NCBI GenBank assembly: GCA_050945755.1
Contig: JBMNTN010000013.1
Span: 1-45,173 of the forward strand
DNA from: JAQVXR01 sp050945755
GTDB lineage: Bacteria; Bacillota; Dehalobacteriia; Dehalobacteriales; Dehalobacteriaceae
DNA: 45,173 bases
Direction: 5' to 3'
In this document: in pieces, positions 41,097-45,173 of the stretch
How positions within the stretch are numbered: the stretch's first letter is position 1
How the letters are laid out: every line of letters starts with the position of its first letter
Made by a program: the position numbers and the translations under genes
Notes under the pieces: generated by a model
Seen by the model: the letters and a program-made list of their open reading frames with translations, nothing else
Databases searched by the model: none
What the model was told of the DNA's origin: nothing

Positions 41097-42160
41097 TCAT
41101 AAGGTGGGCCGGTTTCTTCTACCGGCTCATTGTGTTGGCTGGTTGTGTATCGGCGCATACTGTCAGCAGGGATTATCTCTGGAATAAGGGAGAAAATTTT
41201 TCCGGCCTGGTTGCTGATAATGCGTAGATTATTATGATCAAAACAATAGGTAATCAGGTGGTTTAAAGAAACGGCCGGTGGCTGGGGTGCACAGTAGACC
41301 CGGCCTTCCTTTTTCAAGATAAACTTAAACTGTATTGGGTATTTTTCCCCTTTGGGGAAGACCAAAAATACAGCCTCGAAGAAGTTATTGTTTGAATTTA
41401 ATTCTAATTCTCCCAGGGGAATATTAAGGTTTCGTGCCGTCGGTCGAGGCTTGCCTGTAATGGGATCATCATCCAAGTCAATTTTCATGTGGCCGAAACT
41501 AATAAAGAAAACTTCTTCCTCATGATAAAGAGAAAAATAATAATGATAGTCATCGAATGGTATTTCTTCCTTAAGCACAACAGACATGCTGTTGGGTGCT
41601 TTTTCCCGGATAACCGGCAAGGGACGAGCCTGACTAATGATGTTGGTGACGTCCACATTAACATGACCTGATAAAAATGCGATACTCCTCAAAAAACGGG
41701 GAGCTGGGATAATAGATTTAAACATATGGTTGCCTACCGGATTGATGGCGCTTCTGATCAGATGTCGATAAAAAATCATGATGGCGATAATTGCAAACAG
41801 CGGCCAGAGGTGAATAAGAGAATGCCATTTAAAGGGTGGTTCGAAAATTATCAAAAGAAGCCAACTCCATAAGAAAATAGCTGAAACGATGGTGAGTGTA
41901 ATATAAGCGATCACGGTTTTAATCGGTTTAACCGGCAGGTTATACTGCATCTGGTATTTATAAATGAGATTTTGTACTTTAATGGAAATGTTTATTTCAT
42001 TTGAATAGGACAAGTCCAAAAATTCTTCTAATATATCCTGAAGCCGCTCTACTCTCCGTTGAATAATTAAGGAAACAAAAATACCTACCGCGCTGAGTAG
42101 TGCAAGTAAGCCTCCAGAAAGACTGATAATAATAAAGAAGTAGGAACTGGAATCAAACAC
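41090..42160 (-). CDS. Hypothetical membrane protein, second gene of a two-gene operon
   Basis: A 356-residue protein with three hydrophobic segments (about residues 7-31, 83-107, 115-133) and a soluble C-terminal region of about 210 residues containing a beta-rich domain (VLKEEIPFDDYHYYFSLYHEEEVFFISFGHMKIDLD). I do not recognise a family. The GTG start at 42160 lies six bases after the stop of the upstream gene and has GGAGAG upstream, so the two are coupled. The operon faces the RlmD gene across a divergent region. Confidence 0.7.
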   Translation of the reverse strand: MFDSSSYFFIIISLSGGLLALLSAVGIFVSLIIQRRVERLQDILEEFLDLSYSNEINISIKVQNLIYKYQMQYNLPVKPIKTVIAYITLTIVSAIFLWSWLLLIIFEPPFKWHSLIHLWPLFAIIAIMIFYRHLIRSAINPVGNHMFKSIIPAPRFLRSIAFLSGHVNVDVTNIISQARPLPVIREKAPNSMSVVLKEEIPFDDYHYYFSLYHEEEVFFISFGHMKIDLDDDPITGKPRPTARNLNIPLGELELNSNNNFFEAVFLVFPKGEKYPIQFKFILKKEGRVYCAPQPPAVSLNHLITYCFDHNNLRIISNQAGKIFSLIPEIIPADSMRRYTTSQHNEPVEETGPPYED

Positions 42161-42166
42161 GGCAGT

Positions 42167-42780
42167 TTAACTCTCCAAATTTCGGCGTAAATTTTTTATT
42201 TTTAGCATTAGCTCTTTCCAACCCTGGTCTTGGGCGCGCAGTTCCAAAATCCGAAAAACATGTTGAAGGGTTCCTGTACTAAAATTTTTCTTGACTGCCA
42301 ATTTTCCGTTCCGGCTTATAAATTCTAGAAACATGGAAGCTGCCTGTGGGAGGTTATTTTTTAATAGAAACAAGGCAACAGGTTTGGCTGAGGTAGAAAT
42401 CCATTCCCAGGCTTTTTTGCATAGAGGAAGTTATCACTAATGATATAAAGAAAAACTAATTCCAGGTTTTCGATGAGAGACTTTGTCAAACGGCATTGAT
42501 TTTCCGGATTTATTTGACGCAAGTATTCTTTATATATTTCATTAATGCCGTTTAGGGTATTGGCAAGAGATAATTCCCGTGCCTGTTGGATTATTGTTTG
42601 GCAAGCATCGGTTAAAGGATCCGCTGGGGGAATACTGTTTTTATCGGCTAATAATATTTCAGGAGTGACTTCCAATGCCTTGAAAAGATGAAGAAACCGG
42701 TCCGGGTTTGGTTTCTCCCATGGTTCTTGCAGTATTTCCCTAAGGTGAGAAATGAATAGTTGAGATGCCGGTTTTAACAT
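42167..42780 (-). CDS. Hypothetical soluble protein read through a -1 frameshift (two frames)
   Basis: ATG at 42780 (minus strand, GGAG upstream) opens a frame of 123 residues through LYAKK; the zero frame then runs 16 more codons to TAA at 42361. At residues 122-123 the mRNA reads GCA AAA AAG CCT. Slipping back one base after AAG gives GCC TGG GAA TGG, and the new frame continues for 81 residues (VALFLLKNNLPQAASMFLEFISR...) to a stop at 42167, six bases from the next gene. The joined product is 204 residues, helical, no family recognised. Three readings are possible: programmed frameshift (the site is the A-AAA-AAG heptamer of dnaX), a sequence error in the A6 run, or a pseudogene. The intact downstream coding sequence argues against old decay. 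Confidence 0.6.
42412..42418 (-). other. A-AAA-AAG slippery heptamer (possible -1 frameshift site)
   Basis: On the minus strand the codons GCA AAA AAG place the heptamer A AAA AAG exactly in the zero-frame phase used for -1 slippage in E. coli dnaX. The -1 frame beyond it is open to the junction with the next gene. No clear upstream Shine-Dalgarno or strong downstream stem was found by eye. Confidence 0.5.
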
Positions 42781-42993
42781 AAGATTTTCTCCTGTCTATT
42801 TTCTAGCGTAGTGATGATCTTGCCTCTTTAAACGTTAAGGGAAATCCTGATAATTGCAATGAATTGAGAGAACTTATTTAGTCAACAGATGAGGCGATGA
42901 AATCTTGGGATTAGAGTACAGGTAATAACACATATTAGTTTGGCAAATGATTGGGGAAAATATTCCTGGGAAACATGAGGAGGAGTGAAAGCT

Positions 42994-44355
42994 ATGGTTA
43001 GGACGCCTCCGGTAATAGCAGGTCAAATCATCAATATCAGAATTGATGGAATAACCTACCAAGGTTGGGGGACGGGAAGGTTTGACGGGTTCACTGTATT
43101 TATTCCCGGTACCCTTCCTGGGGAAAAGGTAAAAGCGAAAATAAAGGAAGTCAAAAAGAACTTTGCTATGGCTCAAGCAATAGATGTGGAGGAACAGCCG
43201 GAAAAAAGAGCTGCTCCATGCTGTTCTGTTTATGATTCCTGCGGAGGCTGTCAGCTGCAGCACGTTAATTACCGGTCCCAACTGGAACTGAAAGCGACGT
43301 TAGTTTCCGATGCTTTATCACGGATCGGAAAACTAAAAAATGTTAAAATTCATCCGGTAATAGGAATGAAAGAACCGTGGGGTTATCGAAACAGGGCACA
43401 GTTCCACGTTAAAAAAATAGATGGTAAAGTTTGCTTAGGCTTTTTTCAACCGGGAACACAAAGATTAACGCCGGTTGAAAAGTGCCGGCTTTTACCGGAT
43501 ATTTTTAACGATATAGTAAGATTTTTAGAAAAGCAGTTAAGCCAATGGGCAGATGTTTCCGATCTTTTACATGTGGTGATTAAAAAGAATCGGATTCAAG
43601 ACGAAGTTGCTGTGATTTTTGTCACCCGCCGGGCGCAGGTTTCAGAGTTAAAAAATACTGCTCTCGCACTTGCAAAATTTTTTCCCAAAATAGTTTCGGT
43701 GATTCAAAATGTTAACCCCGGTCGAACATCTGTTGTTTTTGGTCCAAAGTGGCGCACGGTATTCGGCAGTGGGCGGATTCAGGATAGAATTGGTAAGGTG
43801 ATATTATCTATGAGCCCGGGTTCTTTTGTCCAGGTGAACCCGGAACAAACAGAGGCTCTTTATACCAAGGTCCTGGATTATGCAGGGCTGACCGGCAGAG
43901 AAGAAGTAATTGATGTGTACTGTGGGACAGGCAGTATTTCCCTGTGGCTTGCGCCAAAGGCAAAGAAGGTTTACGGGATTGAAGAATTCAAGGAAGCCGT
44001 GGAAGATGCTAAACTTAATGCTCAATTAAACAACGTATCGAATGCGGAATTCTTCGCAGGCAAAAGTGAGCTGTTGCTGCCGGGGATGCTTCAGAAGGGA
44101 ATCAAAGCAGATGTGATTGTTCTTGACCCCCCGCGCCGAGGGTGTGCTCCTGAGGCACTTAATGCTATAGCGGAAATGAAACCGGAAAGAATTGTGTACG
44201 TTTCCTGCAACCCGGCAACCCTGGCCCGGGATTTAGGGATTTTAGCAGAAAAAGGATTTGAGATTGTCGAAGTGCAGCCGGTGGATATGTTTCCCCAGAC
44301 TGTGCACGTTGAGTGCATAGTTCAGATAAAACGCGCCGAAACCCGCATGGGATAA
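42994..44355 (+). CDS. rlmD: 23S rRNA (uracil-5-)-methyltransferase, RlmD/RumA type
   Basis: A 453-residue SAM-dependent RNA methyltransferase. An N-terminal TRAM domain (INIRIDGITYQGWGTGRFDGFTVFIPGTLPGEKV) is followed by the iron-sulfur Cys set (CC at 76-77, C83, C86 and a later KCRLL Cys). The catalytic domain has VDVYCGTGSISLWLA for SAM, DPPRRGC, and the catalytic Cys in YVSCNPATLARDL. It forms 5-methyluridine in 23S rRNA; RlmCD-type dual specificity in Firmicutes cannot be told apart here. ATG 42994 has AGGAGG ten bases upstream; GTG 42985 lies inside the RBS. Confidence 0.93.
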   Translation: MVRTPPVIAGQIINIRIDGITYQGWGTGRFDGFTVFIPGTLPGEKVKAKIKEVKKNFAMAQAIDVEEQPEKRAAPCCSVYDSCGGCQLQHVNYRSQLELKATLVSDALSRIGKLKNVKIHPVIGMKEPWGYRNRAQFHVKKIDGKVCLGFFQPGTQRLTPVEKCRLLPDIFNDIVRFLEKQLSQWADVSDLLHVVIKKNRIQDEVAVIFVTRRAQVSELKNTALALAKFFPKIVSVIQNVNPGRTSVVFGPKWRTVFGSGRIQDRIGKVILSMSPGSFVQVNPEQTEALYTKVLDYAGLTGREEVIDVYCGTGSISLWLAPKAKKVYGIEEFKEAVEDAKLNAQLNNVSNAEFFAGKSELLLPGMLQKGIKADVIVLDPPRRGCAPEALNAIAEMKPERIVYVSCNPATLARDLGILAEKGFEIVEVQPVDMFPQTVHVECIVQIKRAETRMG

Positions 44356-44405
44356 GGGCTCCCGGCATTTTAGAAAGACAGTTTTTAAGGAGTAGAAACG
44401 ATGAT

Positions 44406-44441
44406 AAAAACTCGGTTATTTTTAAAATGATCGGGTTTTTA
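44406..44441 (+). terminator. Terminator after rlmD
   Basis: AAAAACTCG (44406-44414) pairs with CGGGTTTTT (44432-44440), one G-U pair, with a 17-base loop and T-rich end. Confidence 0.7.
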
Positions 44442-44505
44442 CTTTTATAAATATAAGCAACCAGAAACGCATAAATTGACTGACTCGATTTTCTTTTATA
44501 AATAT
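44442..44505. repeat. 13-base direct repeat
   Basis: CTTTTATAAATAT occurs at 44442-44454 and again at 44493-44505. It lies between the rlmD terminator and the unknown 3' gene, in AT-rich DNA. It could be chance, a regulator site or a junction footprint. Confidence 0.35.
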
Positions 44506-44649
44506 GGGGGTATAGCTCGCCAGGAAAGCACGAATGATATTCTGAAAAATTAGTCAAATAAAAGTCTATCAACAAGTTTTACCAGAATTTATGATATAAT
44601 TATGTCTATAATGGGAAGTTGACAATTTTTGTTTAGAGGGGTAGACGAA

Positions 44650-45173
44650 ATGATAGAAAAAGAACAAGTGCTCAATGAAATAATTGAGTATTATTTAAAA
44701 TCTCATGACTTTAACGGGTTGCCTATTTATCAAATGAAGTACTATGATTACAAAATATTATGCGAGTTGATTGATGACGGCGTAATTGAAGTACTTTCTG
44801 AAAAAGAAGTTTTAAATCCGCATATTAAGGGGTTCGATTTTAATATCCCTGTCGAGCGACAAAAAGAAAACGTCTCAAGAAGAACAAAGCATTCTGTACT
44901 ATACCCAACCCGTAAAGCACTTAAAAATATATCTGCTGATTATAGTAGCCCTTATACTGTATTGATGCAAAAAGGCGAGAAACAATTTAAGATAATTTAT
45001 TTCAACATAGAGATATTGGAAAGATATGCTAATAACCCAAAATTTTTAATCATGGATAGTGGATATCGAGGCAATATATATCCTAAAGATGAATACTGTG
45101 AGGATAAAACTATTGAGGATGAATATATAAAAGACTATGGGATGGCTTATATAGAAGGAGAGCATTTAGAACG
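44650..45173 (+). CDS. Hypothetical protein, 3' truncated by window edge
   Basis: ATG 44650 opens a frame of 174 codons that runs off the window without a stop. AGAGGGG (44633-44639) lies ten bases upstream, and TATAAT boxes at 44595-44600 and 44607-44612 provide a promoter candidate. The product starts MIEKEQVLNEIIEYYLKS and contains FNIPVERQKE, HSVLYPTRKAL and a late YPKDEYCEDKTIEDEYIKDYG. It is rich in Tyr, Lys, Ile and Asp and looks like a soluble helical/alpha-beta protein; no family is recognised. Base use is more AT-rich than the upstream genes, which hints at an accessory region starting here. Confidence 0.75.
   Translation, partial: MIEKEQVLNEIIEYYLKSHDFNGLPIYQMKYYDYKILCELIDDGVIEVLSEKEVLNPHIKGFDFNIPVERQKENVSRRTKHSVLYPTRKALKNISADYSSPYTVLMQKGEKQFKIIYFNIEILERYANNPKFLIMDSGYRGNIYPKDEYCEDKTIEDEYIKDYGMAYIEGEHLE

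Noticed and set aside
42874..43281. Minus-strand 135-codon open frame
   Set aside because: Antisense to the rlmD start and TRAM domain, with no supporting RBS or family.
44165..44575. Minus-strand 136-codon open frame
   Set aside because: Mostly antisense to rlmD, has no recognisable domain and spans the rlmD terminator.
1..45173. CRISPR array, insertion sequence, prophage, tRNA or rRNA
   Set aside because: No regularly spaced repeats, transposase or integrase genes, cloverleaf-like sequences or rRNA segments were seen by eye; a covariance-model search would settle tRNA and riboswitch absence.

Overview
The window reads as chromosomal DNA of a spore-forming, strictly anaerobic, low-GC Firmicute, most likely class Clostridia and Peptococcaceae-like. 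The evidence is a Spo0E-like phosphatase, an [FeFe]-hydrogenase-type protein, rubrerythrin, a four-subunit 2-oxoacid:ferredoxin oxidoreductase, FeoAB, the GatCAB amidotransferase, DUF5685 and copper-amine-oxidase-N/SLH surface proteins, together with strong AGGAGG-type ribosome binding sites and many TTG/GTG starts. I cannot name a species. No rRNA, tRNA, CRISPR array, insertion sequence or prophage was seen.

Layout. 1-1.8 kb: end of coaBC and metK. 1.85-2.9 kb: an SdpR/SdpI pair with promoter and operator. 3.1-4.6 kb: a DUF1992 protein and a membrane histidine kinase. 4.8-7.8 kb: an iron module (DtxR-family regulator, feoA, feoB) with two near-identical palindromic boxes. 7.8-11.0 kb: a zinc/manganese ABC importer (znuA-C-B-like) plus a Fur-family regulator, behind a perfect Fur-type palindrome. 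11.3-14.0 kb: a selenium/sulfur trafficking operon (YedE-like transporter, cysteine desulfurase-like enzyme, TusA/YedF-like protein, DUF3343). 14.2-17.7 kb: Spo0E-like protein, SLH protein and a copper-amine-oxidase-N-domain protein. 17.8-19.8 kb: FMN-binding glutamate-synthase-like protein and a HAD protein. 20-22.1 kb: rubrerythrin and a putative group-B [FeFe] hydrogenase. 22.2-24.2 kb (minus): DUF5685, J-domain/TPR and membrane-protein operon. 24.8-30.2 kb: EamA exporter, gatC/gatA/gatB and an acetate-uptake family transporter. 30.2-40.1 kb: a storage-polysaccharide neighbourhood (two stand-alone starch-binding modules, GT4 glycosyltransferase, nucleotidyltransferase/phosphohexomutase fusion, GH57 branching enzyme, DUF4912) interrupted by the korDABC-like operon. 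40.3-44.4 kb: CAAX protease, a two-gene minus operon whose first gene is split by a -1 frameshift, and an RlmD-type rRNA methyltransferase. 44.6 kb to the end: an AT-rich, unrecognised gene cut by the window edge.

How the genes fit together. Iron and zinc/manganese uptake sit side by side, each with its own regulator and visible operator. Rubrerythrin has a candidate PerR-type box, which ties peroxide defence to metal status. The GT4, sugar-nucleotide, GH57 and CBM genes point to cytoplasmic glycogen-like polymer synthesis. The less usual observations are an apparent attenuator with a 16-codon leader peptide before the ferredoxin oxidoreductase operon, a dnaX-type slippery heptamer at the exact point where a minus-strand gene changes frame, the free-standing CBM pair, the Cys-rich N-terminus of the ABC ATPase, and the DUF5685/DnaJ/membrane operon.
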